From: Prototheca cutis
Taxonomy: Eukaryota; Chlorophyta; Trebouxiophyceae; Chlorellales; Chlorellaceae
Reading direction: 5' to 3'
Assembly: GCA_002897115.2 (NCBI GenBank)
Contig: BCIH01000004.1
Location: 922,324 to 986,323, forward strand
Length of the DNA stretch: 64,000 nucleotides
This document shows, in pieces, positions 46,605 to 56,393 of this stretch (the stretch's first letter is position 1; the number at the start of each line of letters is the position of its first letter). A program made the position numbers and the translations under genes. The notes under the pieces were generated by a model. That model saw nothing but the letters and a program-made list of their open reading frames with translations. It was not told the DNA's origin and made no database searches.

Positions 46605-49192
46605 CTACCGTGCGTCCACCTCGAGTGGATGCGCGGGCCCTCTCTGCCAAGAATGGTGATGAGGATGCCCGACCTGGCTCAACAAGTCGGTCCAAGTCTG
46701 CCGAGCTTCCAGCGCAGGCACATCAGAGAAGGGTGCCATCAAACCGCACGTCTCCTCCCATTTCATCAGCAGCCTGCAATGGCTTGTTGGAGGGGAGGGT
46801 GGAGGAAGGGGGGGGGGGCCCAGAGAATGGCAGTACGGGNGGGTCAGGGCGACTCCCCAATCAACTCCTTGTCGGGGCAAACCCAGCTTGTGCACTGCCG
46901 CCAGTGCAGGGAAAGGATCGACCACGCTCGCCACACCCCACGCAAGCTTGGCGCAGATCCAGGAAACAGGCACATGCCAGTTCCAAACCCATGCACCAAG
47001 CATGCATCCGGATTGTGCCCCAGCAGTGTCATACTTGAAAACATCCGGTGGTCCGGCTTCCAGGTACAGCATGATCAGCTTGGCTTTCTGCATGTGGGAG
47101 CGGTGCGATGAGGAGCCTGGTAATGGCTGCTGACACCCGAGTCCATCATTCGGCGTCCGTGCCATCCCAAGCTCTTAAAAACATGTCACAAGCCGCATGG
47201 CACTGCACATGCCGGCTCCAGGCCTTGTTACGGAAAACACTACCGGCACCCGGCATGTGGCCAGGTCCCGCTGCCGAGGCATCACCTGCCAGGGTCGCAG
47301 AATGTGCCCAAACAGAGCCTGAATCGTCTGGCAGTAGACATCCCGTTCTTCCTGGATGCTCCGACACAAAGCCTCGACAAGTTCTGCCACCTGCGAGAGA
47401 GTGGGCAGGTGTGATCGAACCAGATCAGGCCCTCATTCGAGGGCAGCAAGGCGCCTCTGTTGTCGCCGCACCAGGCCAAGCACCTTGGCCAACAGCACTG
47501 CGTTCGACAAACTAGATTCAGGCGACGACTGCTCGTGGGGAGCTTGAAAACCGTGCAGGCGTGCCCACCTCCTCACTGCACAATCGAGCTGTACCCCGTG
47601 TCACCACCCTTTCTCAGCACTCAACGACCCCCAAGATGGATGTCAGGGGAAGCACCAATGACCGCATCCGCACCTCGAGTGTCCCGCTGCTTGATGTCTT
47701 GAGCGGCCACGCCTCGTCAGCGCGACGCACAGCATCAACAGCGGCCTGAAGCCGCGCTCGTCGGTCCAGCACCTGATCAACCTCCCACCTCATGGCACGG
47801 GCCAGCCGGATCATCAGCACGCCCTGGTCCCTGCTCGGCCTGATCTGACACTGCATCACAGGCCAGTGCATTTGCCGTGAAAGGTTTTTTGGGGGTCCGG
47901 GGTTGTTCGGGGTGTGAGTTGTTTGCGGGGCGCCTGCCTGCCCGGGCACACTGCTCTCCATGGCGCAGCCATCACCACGACGTCGGCATCCCCATCGCAA
48001 GGCGGCCCCAATGACCATTTAAAGTCACGTACCATGGCATCCTGCAAGTCTAGGGCTGGGTGCTTGGCAACGGACCTCCTGACCTCCTGCCAGTATCCGG
48101 GCATGTAGTGGACCACACGCCAGTGAAAGGGTCTCTGCGCAGTTGAGCAACAGCGTGGGTATGTTTCTGTTAGTCCCTCGGCATGCTGCGAACTGGACAG
48201 CTCTTCAGCCGGCCATCGAGAGATGACGGCTCTGAACATCCAATCCGCGGATGGACGCTCCAGACCTGGCACACCTGGCGGCCCCCCTCTTCCCACGCAT
48301 CAGCAGCACAACGCCCACCCACCACGCAGCGCACCATGTCGCAGAATATGTTCCATATCTGGTGCTCCAGTGCCTCGATGTTGCCGTCACCGATGCTTGG
48401 CAGCAGATCACCGATCATTGCCCACCACCGGGCGTACCGGGCTGCCACGGTCGCCGGCTTGAGCGCAACAAAGGCCGCGGCCTCCGCCGGGGACAGCACC
48501 GTGCCTGCACAGTTGAACTTGTTGAGGTGGCAAAACCCATGGAGTACCGCGACCTGACTCACTGTCAGACCTGGCTCGTCAAACCGACAGCGCGGTCGCT
48601 GCCCGGGACCAGTGCCAGTCATCGAAGGCTCTCCCGCACGCTGCAGCACGTCCGTGAATGAGTCCCGCACGACCATGAGCTTCTCTAGGACGGATTGCTC
48701 AGCCGCCAGCATGGCTGCCTCGGCCCGTGCTGCATTCAGTGCCGCTCGGGCCTCGGCGTGTCTCACCGTCAGTGCCTGCGCGTCGTCCTGTCGCCTGGCG
48801 CGATACCGCTGCTGCGCCTGGCGGTTGCACTCCCGCATCCGCGCAGACCGCTCCTCGGCGCTCAGCATGGACTTCCTGCCTCGCCGCCTGGCGCTGGGGA
48901 CAGGGAGCACTGGCGCGGCACCGAAAGTTGCCGGGCCCGCCACGCTGGCATGCTCGCCGCCTGTCCCCGAAGTCTGGCTCGCAGATGCCTGCTCCGAGCC
49001 GGTGCATGTCAGGCCCGGTGACAGATCACAGTCTGGCAGCAGGTCCGTGCGGTCGGGAGAAGCTCCAGGCTCCTGGGGATCAGCTCGCCAATGCTCAAGG
49101 CCTGCCGGTGTCCACGTCTGTGGGACCCGGCTGCCGGGAGCAGCGCTTGCCAGGAGCCCATCCTGCCCAGTGCATAACTCAGACCACTCCAT
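46605..49192 (-). CDS. bZIP-12, class II bZIP
   Basis: Six exons: 49192-48335, 48134-48033 (102), 47850-47674 (177), 47390-47286 (105), 47087-47035 (53) and 46773-46605; 487 residues. Basic region RMRECNRQAQQRYRARRQ (about residues 118-135), zipper-like LNAARAEAAMLAAEQSVLEK, CRFDEPGLTVSQVAVLHGFC, LSPAEAAAFVALKPATVAAR, FHWRVVHYMPGYWQEVRRSV, RPSRDQGVLMIRLARAMR, LDRRARLQAAV, SIQEERDVYCQTIQALF, KAKLIMLYLEAGPPDVF, LLMKWEETCGLMAPFSDVPA, His-rich end HPHHHSWQ. A single N at 46840 lies in the last intron. Start ATG 49192 (MEWSELCTGQDG). Confidence 0.88.
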
Positions 49193-50207
49193 CAAAGCAT
49201 GTGGTTCCGAGGGATGCGCCAGTCGGGGGTGCCTCCCGCTTGCGCGCCCCTGCGCCCGCTCGACCGTCGAGCCTGAGCGCTTGTTTGCTTATGATGGCGA
49301 TGGGGGTATCGGGACCTGCGACGAACCATGCATGAAGCTATCCGCTCAGTCATACCCATGTCAAGATGGCTCTTTTACAGCCAATCACAGCAAGTTTGCG
49401 CCGCGTGCGTGTCCCAGATTCTGCCAGGTGAGGCCCGATCTCGACACATCACATTTACGTCATTCCTAATTCCCCGGAACCCGCCGCAGATCAGATCTCC
49501 GGGCTCCGCAAACAGCATCCATCAGGGGGCCCACGCTTCAAGGCGTCACCACCTTTGCACGTGGCAATCCCCCACGCAACTTGTCTAAAGCTTGTTTAAT
49601 TTCATCCACAACTCGTGGCACCATGCATCCACCACCCCTTTCTTATCCTTGCACATGCGCTCTGCACAACGCACAATTGTACAGGTGCGGTCGGGATGTG
49701 GCAAGACGTGCTCGCAGCGGCGGCACGTGCGCCCGCCTAAGAGACTCCGCCGTGGAGGCCGCAACCTTTGTGCAGCCGTCCGTCCGTCAGGCGCGTCAAA
49801 GGCAGCACCAACATCGCATCGCAGCACGCCGCATGGACCGTAAATCAGAAAGAGAAAGAGGGACGGGTGATGGCCAAGGTGTCCGGGCCGAGCCCAGCAC
49901 GCTCGTGGGGCCAGGGGAGGGGGGGCACTTGGTTCTCACGAGCGCCGTGCCGCCACCAGCCCTGCAGACATGGCACAGCTGTCCCAACCCCCCTTGGCTC
50001 AGCCCCATATGGCAACAAAATGATTCAGTGGTGAACACGGTCCACATGCATGGGTAGTACACGAAACACATCGATCGGTCAGCCAGTCGGTCCCGGGCCC
50101 AGGATAGCGGCCGTCGCCCCCTCAGGCCCGGCTTTGGCCTGCCTCCCCGGAGGTAGGCAAGCATGCCCGGGTGCCCCGGATCACCGGGGCATCTGAGCCC
50201 AACGCAC
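49193..50207. other. spacer bZIP-12 / bZIP-13
   Basis: 1 kb without a supported gene; contains the bZIP-12 TTACGTCA site and the 3' flank of bZIP-13. Confidence 0.5.
49455..49462 (-). promoter_or_regulatory. TTACGTCA (TGACGTAA) site upstream of bZIP-12
   Basis: 263 bp upstream of the bZIP-12 start codon. Confidence 0.5.
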
Positions 50208-52428
50208 TCAGCTGCGTTCCTGGAGCATGATGTCCCCCGCCTGGCGCGATGCTTCCAGCATGGGAGCCACCGCGTCCGGGCGACCGCTGCAGGCCGTGGC
50301 GATGCTGTAAATGTCTGGGAAGTACGGGTAGGACCGCACAATGGCGACGGCCTTTTGCTGCGGACTCAGCACGCCCCCAAACCCCCGCGACACAAACTCC
50401 ATGCAGACCAGGTGCTCCTGCTGCAGGTTGGCCGACAGCTCGCTCGTCGCCCGGTTGACACGCAGCCACTCGGCCGTCGTCTGCTGCAGCGCCTGCAGAC
50501 TGTCTGTCGGGGTCACGGCCGACAGCTGCCCCAGGATGGCACGCCGCTCCTCCATCACGCGCCCGATGCGACGCAAAAACACGTCGCGCAGCGGAATCAG
50601 CGCGGCGCGCTGCTCGTCGCTCAACTGCAGCTCCGAGGCAACAAATGCCCAGTGTGCCGCGTCGCCGCCCGCGGGTGCGGGTGCAGCGGGCACAGCTGCT
50701 GTGCCAGACGCGTCGGCGACGATGGCTCCCTTGCTGCTCGCGTGGGCAACAGCACCGCCGGCCTTCACCGCGCCAGCGGCCGCCGCTGGGGCCGCACCCG
50801 ACACGCCCAGGTTGGCGGCCAGGAGCTGCTGGATGTTGCTGGGCTTGTACACGGCATGCTCAAAGCAGTAGACGCGGGCCTCCCGAAGAGCGTCGCCGAG
50901 GACTGCCTCCGCCGCCTCCCGCGCTCCGGCATCGCTGCCGGCCGCCGCCAGCATTTGCAGCGCGTCCTCAAGCTGCGGCACCAGCGCCTTCCAGGCCGTC
51001 ACGACAGAGGCCGGGTCGGATCGCTTGATGCAATCCACCTCCGCTGCGTCCAGACCCGTCAGACCACACCGCGGCACCGGCGCCCGCGAGCCTGCCGTGC
51101 CCAAGCCAGCACCAGCACCGCCGCTGGCGCCCAGGATGTAGTCGGCATAGGCGCCGCGGCCTTCGACGAGGGCCGGCTTGAGGTCGGGCTCATCTCCCTG
51201 GAGTTCGGGCACGGCAAACACGGGGGCCAGGGGCCGCGGTGGCGCGGCGCCGCCCAGCTGCTTGATGGAATCGCAGTCAATCTCGGCCAGGCGCATCGGC
51301 GGCCGGCGCGAGTCGGTGACGGTACCGGGGGCCAGCGCCGTCTCCGGGGCCGAGGCCATGGCTGAACCCTTGAGGCTCGCCATGTACCCCTCGCGCACAG
51401 TCAGCACCCGGTCCATCAGGTCGTTGGAGTGCATCAGCGCAGCATTCTCCAGTCGCAGTCGGGCCAGCTCCTCGGCAACCTGTGCACCACGAGCGCGTGC
51501 AAGCGGGGTTACAGCGGCGTCGCATGCAGCAAGCGTTCCAAGCCAGAAGACCGAGGTCTGATGGGGATCCATGAGACTGATCTGGATTTCAGGAAGAAAT
51601 TACTGTCCCAAGAGAACAAGCCCTGCATCGAGTTTCCCACCACAAACACAGATTGCATGACCAAGATCGACACCACGCCCTCCGGCAGTAGCCACCCGAG
51701 GACACCCACCTCCTCGTGAGTCTGCATGGTGTGCTGGGCTTGCGCCCGCAGCTTGGCGCGGTACCGGACCTGGGCCCTGCCAAGGGAAGGAAGGGTGATG
51801 CAGAGCCGTGAGCAGACAGCCCAGCGACATCTTGGGCCTGCTCTTCGCCAAGACGGGATTGCGGGTGCCGTGGCGGGCGGTCCTGCGTGGCCTCTACGAT
51901 CCTGGGCCCACTCCCACGTGCATGCATGCATGGCCACATGCATCATACCAGCACAATCCACGACAATGCATGCCATACGGATGGCCAGCGCGCCAACTTC
52001 CCCATAACATCGTCAAGGTGCATGCATGCGGGCGGCAGTGCCACCGCCTCCTGGACAGCCCCCGACCCTCAGCTCCCCTCGTAAACCAGCAGACTCTACC
52101 AGCAGACTCTACTCCCGATATACCTTCTATTTTTTGCACGGATGCGCTCCAGCTGCTCCGAGTCCTTGGGCTTGGAGTTGCCCTTCTTGGCGCCTCGCCC
52201 CTTCTTGGGAGCCTGGCTCTCGTTGACATATGTCGGAGACTCGGAGGACTGCGGGACCGAGTCGGAGGCACCCAAGCTCCCTGAGTCAGCCTGGGAGGGC
52301 GCCTGGAGGCCCTCATGGAAGAAGATGTTCCTGCCGCCAGTGAAGCTGTCGTAGGGCAGCACCGGGAGGGTGTCGCCGAAGAGCGGGTCCATCTCCAACG
52401 ACGGCAAGCTCGCGTCCACCTGCGTCAT
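50208..52428 (-). CDS. bZIP-13, class I bZIP, intron-poor and longest
   Basis: Three exons only: 52428-52124, 51776-51710 (67 nt) and 51479-50208; 547 residues. Basic region RIRAKNRRAQVRYRAKLRAQ (about residues 95-114) is split at the same phase-2 position as in bZIP-1 to 5. Zipper VAEELARLRLENAALMHSND follows. An Ala/Gly-rich region of about 200 residues contains PKALVPQL-like helices. The C-terminal module is entire in one exon: LQLSDEQRAALIPLRDVFLR, MEERRAILGQLSAV, ELSANLQQEHLVCMEF, GVLSPQQKAVAIVRSYPYFP, DIYSIATACSGRP. It is the rightmost member and may be closest to the ancestral form (inference). Confidence 0.88.
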
Positions 52429-53033
52429 GACGCCCCGCCGATAGTCCACAATAACTACGCTTTTTACAAAGATTTGCTGGCGTCGCCAGCGCAGCTTCTA
52501 CCCCCCGCCGAGAGCGTCAGCAGCGTGGCAGCGCGCTCCGCTGGGTGGGACCAGGGCACTTAGTGCAGGCAAGGCGATCACCTCACGAAATATCCTTCCG
52601 TATGTAACTTGTATGTGCTCGTGTGAGCCCGGGGGCGCAGAAATCGGGAACGGGGAGTCGTGGAATCGAAGGTGATTACGTACCCAGCCGAACCTTTTCC
52701 GCGATTTTGCCCCACGTCATTTTCGGGACCACACGGTTTCTCTCCCTCTTGCCGACCGAGGACCAGGAGGTCGTCAAAGCAGCATAGGACATACGCCTGC
52801 CCGTTGTCTGTGCAGCGCATGTGTTACATCTGCTAACACAAAAGATCATCGAGCGCTCAGAGGAGAAGGAGGGGTCCATGGCGCCCAGCGGACTGGAGGA
52901 GCTGCCATGCCTGGGCAAGGTGCGGTGCATGTATGGGCAGTGGGGTTCAGGGGCCATTGTAACACTCGGGGCGGCGCGGATGGCACGTCATGAATCTGCG
53001 TGACTGCATAACGGGCGCCGCGCGTGCGCCAAC
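52429..53033. promoter_or_regulatory. divergent promoter region, bZIP-13 (-) / RRP40 (+)
   Basis: Short shared upstream region. CCACGTCA at 52712-52719 lies 284 bp upstream of bZIP-13 and is an ACGT-core bZIP-type site; a second CACGTCA is at about 52985. No coding exon. Confidence 0.5.
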
Positions 53034-54278
53034 ATGCAGTGTGTGGTTCCCGGGGACACCCTGGTGGAGCGGCTGCCAGAGTCGGGCACTGTGAGGATTG
53101 GCAGCGGCGTGGCGCAGTGCGGGACCGGGCTGCGGTCAACAAAGGCTGGAACTGTGCACAGGGGCGCGTCCGGGACCATCTGGGTCTCATCCGCTCAGAA
53201 GAGGTGCGCTGCTGCCCTGCTGCAGGAAGAGAGCGTGGGCGCTGGGTCATGCCGGCCGGCGGTCTGGCGCGTGGTTGTGTGCAGTCTTGCTTTGCCTCGA
53301 GCAGGGACTCGCCATGGAAATGTAGCGGGACAGTGTGGTGCCACGCTCTTGCAGGCGGAGCAAAGACAGCCGTCCCTCTTGCCGGTCCCTGACTGTGTTG
53401 CCAGGCTTAAGACTGCCCCACGCACCCCCTGGTCCTGCTACTGCCACCCCTGGCACTGCAGGTACATTCCCAATCAGAATGATGCGGTGATTGGCATCAT
53501 CACCCAGCGCCACTCGGAGCTCTACACGGTGGACATCTGCGGGCCCTCCTCCGCTTTTCTCCCCGCGCTGGCCTTCGAGGGCGTCGCCCGCCGCAACCGC
53601 CCAAACCTCCAAGTGCGAACAATGTTTTGGCCAAGGCATGGGTTGTTGATGCTGCCTGTGGTGATGTTGTTGTCTGCAGTGTGCGGAATGGTGCTCTTGC
53701 CTGTCGTGGGGTTGGCCAGCTCGTCAGGTGCGTGTCACGGCGGTTTCTCCGACCGCCGTGACCGCCTGCACTCCCTCGTGCTGACCACCACACCGCCGCG
53801 ACACCACCCTCTGCTCAGGTTGGAGACGTCGTGTTTTGCAGAGTGCACGAGGCCGCTCGGGATCTGGACCCGGAGCTATCATGCGTGGATCTCGCGGGCA
53901 AGGTGCGCGCGGCGGGGGAGGGGGGTGTGTTTGATGGGCCACGACCGTACACTTCCTCTCCATGCCAATGCATATCAGCGCCATCCCCCTCCCTCCAATG
54001 CGCAGGCGGCCGGGTTTGGCCCTCTCAAGGGTGGCACGCTGTGCCAGGTGTCCACGCAGTTTGCACGCCAGCTGGCGGCGCGTCCCGCATTCTTGGCTGC
54101 GCTGGGCACGGCGCTCAAGTTTGAGCTGGCGGTGGGCGCCAATGGCCGGGTGTGGGTGGACGCGGCCTCCCCTGCCACCGCCGCGGCCGTCTGCCGCGTG
54201 CTGGGCCGGGCGCAGGGCCTGGAAGAGCGGGAGGCACTGGAACTGGTGCAGGAGGCGCTCAAGGGGCTCCAGCTCTGA
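53034..54278 (+). CDS. RRP40: RRP40, exosome cap subunit
   Basis: RNA-binding cap protein (S1 plus KH domains) of the RNA exosome, which processes and degrades RNA in nucleus and cytosol. Exons 53034-53203, 53462-53612, 53819-53902 and 54006-54278 give 225 residues, phases 2, 0, 0. The ladder reads VVPGDTLVE at the N-terminus, WVSSAQKRYIPNQNDAVIGI, FEGVARRNRPNLQVGDVVFC, DLDPELSCVDLAGKAAGFGP, and FELAVGANGRVWVDA (the GxNGRxW signature of RRP40). Length and order match the family. Confidence 0.96.
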   Translation: MQCVVPGDTLVERLPESGTVRIGSGVAQCGTGLRSTKAGTVHRGASGTIWVSSAQKRCAAALLQEESVGAGSCRPAVWRVVVCSLALPRAGTRHGNVAGQCGATLLQAEQRQPSLLPVPDCVARLKTAPRTPWSCYCHPWHCRYIPNQNDAVIGIITQRHSELYTVDICGPSSAFLPALAFEGVARRNRPNLQVRTMFWPRHGLLMLPVVMLLSAVCGMVLLPVVGLASSSGACHGGFSDRRDRLHSLVLTTTPPRHHPLLRLETSCFAECTRPLGIWTRSYHAWISRARCARRGRGVCLMGHDRTLPLHANAYQRHPPPSNAQAAGFGPLKGGTLCQVSTQFARQLAARPAFLAALGTALKFELAVGANGRVWVDAASPATAAAVCRVLGRAQGLEEREALELVQEALKGLQL

Positions 54279-54378
54279 CACTGGGATTATTAAGACTTCC
54301 TTCCTGCGCTTTTCTGCCCCTTTTTCACAGTGAATAACAGTGCACCTTGGTGCAATCCCTGGTGTCGTGGCGCAGTGA

Positions 54379-54383
54379 TTACA
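54379..54383 (-). terminator. TGTAA poly(A) signal of the secreted protein gene
   Basis: TTACA on the plus strand, about 70 bases beyond the stop at 54451. Confidence 0.45.
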
Positions 54384-54450
54384 TGAAATTACGTAGGTCA
54401 ATCAAATGGTGCAGCGCGGGGCGGCCCGGCCGGGGGAGACTCTAAGGCGT

Positions 54451-56017
54451 TTAGGCCGCGGGGCCCGGGGCCGGGGCAGTGTCGTCGTCGCCCTTGCTGA
54501 ACAGACTGGGCAGGGGGATGTTGTAGGAGCGAGCGCCGACCACCACCTCGGAGGACACGCCGATCGCGCCCTTGAGGGCGCAGGTCTTGCCCGTCCAGGT
54601 GGCGGGGCTCCAGTGCTTGTAGGTGCAGCTGCCGGGCAGCTTGGTGAGGACCAGCTTGGCAGGGGTGCACACAATCTGCGGTTTGAGTGTTGGAGTGGGT
54701 GGGCCTTTTAAGTGTCGGGTGTTGCAGGCAACGGGGATGGGAAATGGATGGAGCCCTGTGTTCAAGCGGTGTGGGTTGGGCATTGCCCCATGAATCTGGG
54801 CCACGATAATTCCTAGCCAACCCTCCCTGTCTTCCCATATCGCACCTGCTTGGCAACCTCATTGATGACGCACTTCTTGGGCACAAAGGCGAGGGTGACC
54901 GAGGGACCGGAGCAGGACGAGTCCTCCAGGTGGCCGGGGTCAAAGCTCTGGGCGGTGCAAAAGTCGGACTCCAGCTTGTCCAGGTTGGCGTGCAGTTCCG
55001 CGAGTGACTGGGGCTTGGCCAGGCTGCTGAGGCTGGTATCCGACAGGAAATCCTGCAGGTTGCTCTCGTACCCGAAATCACCCAGCTTCTTCCAGGAGAA
55101 GGCTGCGGGTGGGTACGGTTGAAGGGCAGCGGTGATTTCTGTGCTGCTGGGCTGGTTGAAGGGCTGCTATTGCAATCTGCTCAAGGACTTTGGTGGAAAT
55201 TTATGCAAGCCGAAGCGCGAGCATGCACTAAGCAAATGCCGCTGCGCAATTTTGGGCAGTGTCCAGTGGCGCATCGTCTGTGCCACGGGCGTCTGCCCCG
55301 GCAGAGAGAGTGTTGAATGGGGTGGGCATCTTGGCAGGACACAGACATCACCAGCACTGAACCATCAGCGAGGTGCATATCTAGATCGCGCACGGCACAC
55401 ACATATGGATGACAAGGATGCATGGGCCCGAATCTGACAACAAAAAAATTCCCACAGCTCACCACTGGTGTTCCAGGAAGAAGGCAGGTAGTCAGCCCAC
55501 TTGCTGCCCAGGATATCCTCGAAGAACTCGTGAATGTTCTGCGGCAGGATCCTAATATGACAGTGTCATCAACGGCGCAGTGCAGGTGTGCCAGGACCAT
55601 GCGACCGAACGAAAGGGCTAGACTAGACCTGTCGGCGCCAACACGACACCGGGGGGGGGAATCTTCCCTAACGCACCTGACCAGGGGTCCACGACTGCAG
55701 GCGGCGACGGGAGGAAGAGCCGCCCTGAGACAGGGCGTTCAGCTCGGCGCGGACATTGTTCATAAACTCCGTCAGCGCTGCAGGTGGAGCGGAGATGAGA
55801 CGCAGGTGTGGGCGAGGCTGTGCGGGGCGAGGTCCGCTCTCTTTGACCAGTCGACTGCCAGGTCCCTGGACCACCCGCTCTTTGGCCCGGCCCCTCATCC
55901 CAGCAGCTTACCGGCCTGGACATCGGCGGAAGTGATCTTACGATAGTCGACTTTCTTGTCGGCCACAGCAGAGCCAATCAGAAGGAGGCACGCGAGTGCC
56001 AGGACGACGCCCTTCAT
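54451..56017 (-). CDS. secreted protein of unknown function
   Basis: Five exons: 56017-55912, 55777-55677, 55538-55463, 55102-54846 and 54675-54451; 254 residues, all phases fit. The N-terminus MKGVVLALACLLLIGSAVAD is a textbook signal peptide. The mature part has LTEFMNNVRAEL, a basic SSRRR, FFEDILGSKWADYL, and a C-terminal half with five or six cysteines (DFCTAQ, DSSCSG, KKCVIN, VCTPAK, GSCTYK, KTCALK) that could pair as disulfides. It ends in an acidic GDDDTAPAPGPAA. No retention signal or membrane segment. I do not recognise the family. Confidence 0.8.
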
Positions 56018-56393
56018 GGTCGACAAGGGATAACTGCTGCCCAGGTTGACCGAGGGGGGGGAAAAGCAAAAACACACCGTGGAATGCAGGTAAGGTCTGC
56101 AGAAATAGGCTTATAATAGAGATCGCAATGCGGATGAAGCCTCGAGAGCGGATGTTATTTGTTCGTCGAGGTCGAATGCACCCAGAGGCTGTCGAGGTCG
56201 CCGAGCGGCCGAGGGAGACGACCGGTCCTAGGCGATCAAGTCAAAAGTCAACGAGGCATCTCGGACGCCCCGGGTGCTGCTTAGAGGGCGCAGATTCCCG
56301 TGCACTTGCCTCTTTCCCATTGTATAAAACATGATGGTTACAACCAGCCCATTCCGAGTGGATTGGAGGCGATGAACGACAGTCGAGGCCATG
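56018..56393. other. spacer, secreted protein / chalcone-isomerase-like gene
   Basis: No gene. TTACA at 56338-56342 reads TGTAA on the minus strand, 52 bases past the stop of the chalcone-isomerase-like gene. Confidence 0.5.

Larger units (their letters stand above)
10916..52428 (-). other. tandem array of 13 bZIP-family genes
   Basis: Thirteen paralogues in the same orientation, mostly 2.2-2.9 kb of coding span each and separated by about 0.4-1.3 kb, with no unrelated gene between them. All share the same C-terminal helical module and (except bZIP-6 and bZIP-11) an intact bZIP basic region. Class I genes sit at the two ends (1-5 and 13) and class II genes (6-12) in the middle. Closest pair: bZIP-9 and bZIP-10. 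This is a lineage-specific expansion by local duplication (inference from shared exon structure and spacing). Confidence 0.9.

Noticed and set aside
50163..51365. 400-codon plus-strand frame opposite bZIP-13
   Set aside because: Antisense shadow of a high-GC coding exon; the minus strand encodes clear bZIP C-terminal motifs.
10916..52428. CRISPR array or bacterial operon for the repeated units
   Set aside because: Units are about 3-kb spliced eukaryotic genes, not short direct repeats with spacers.
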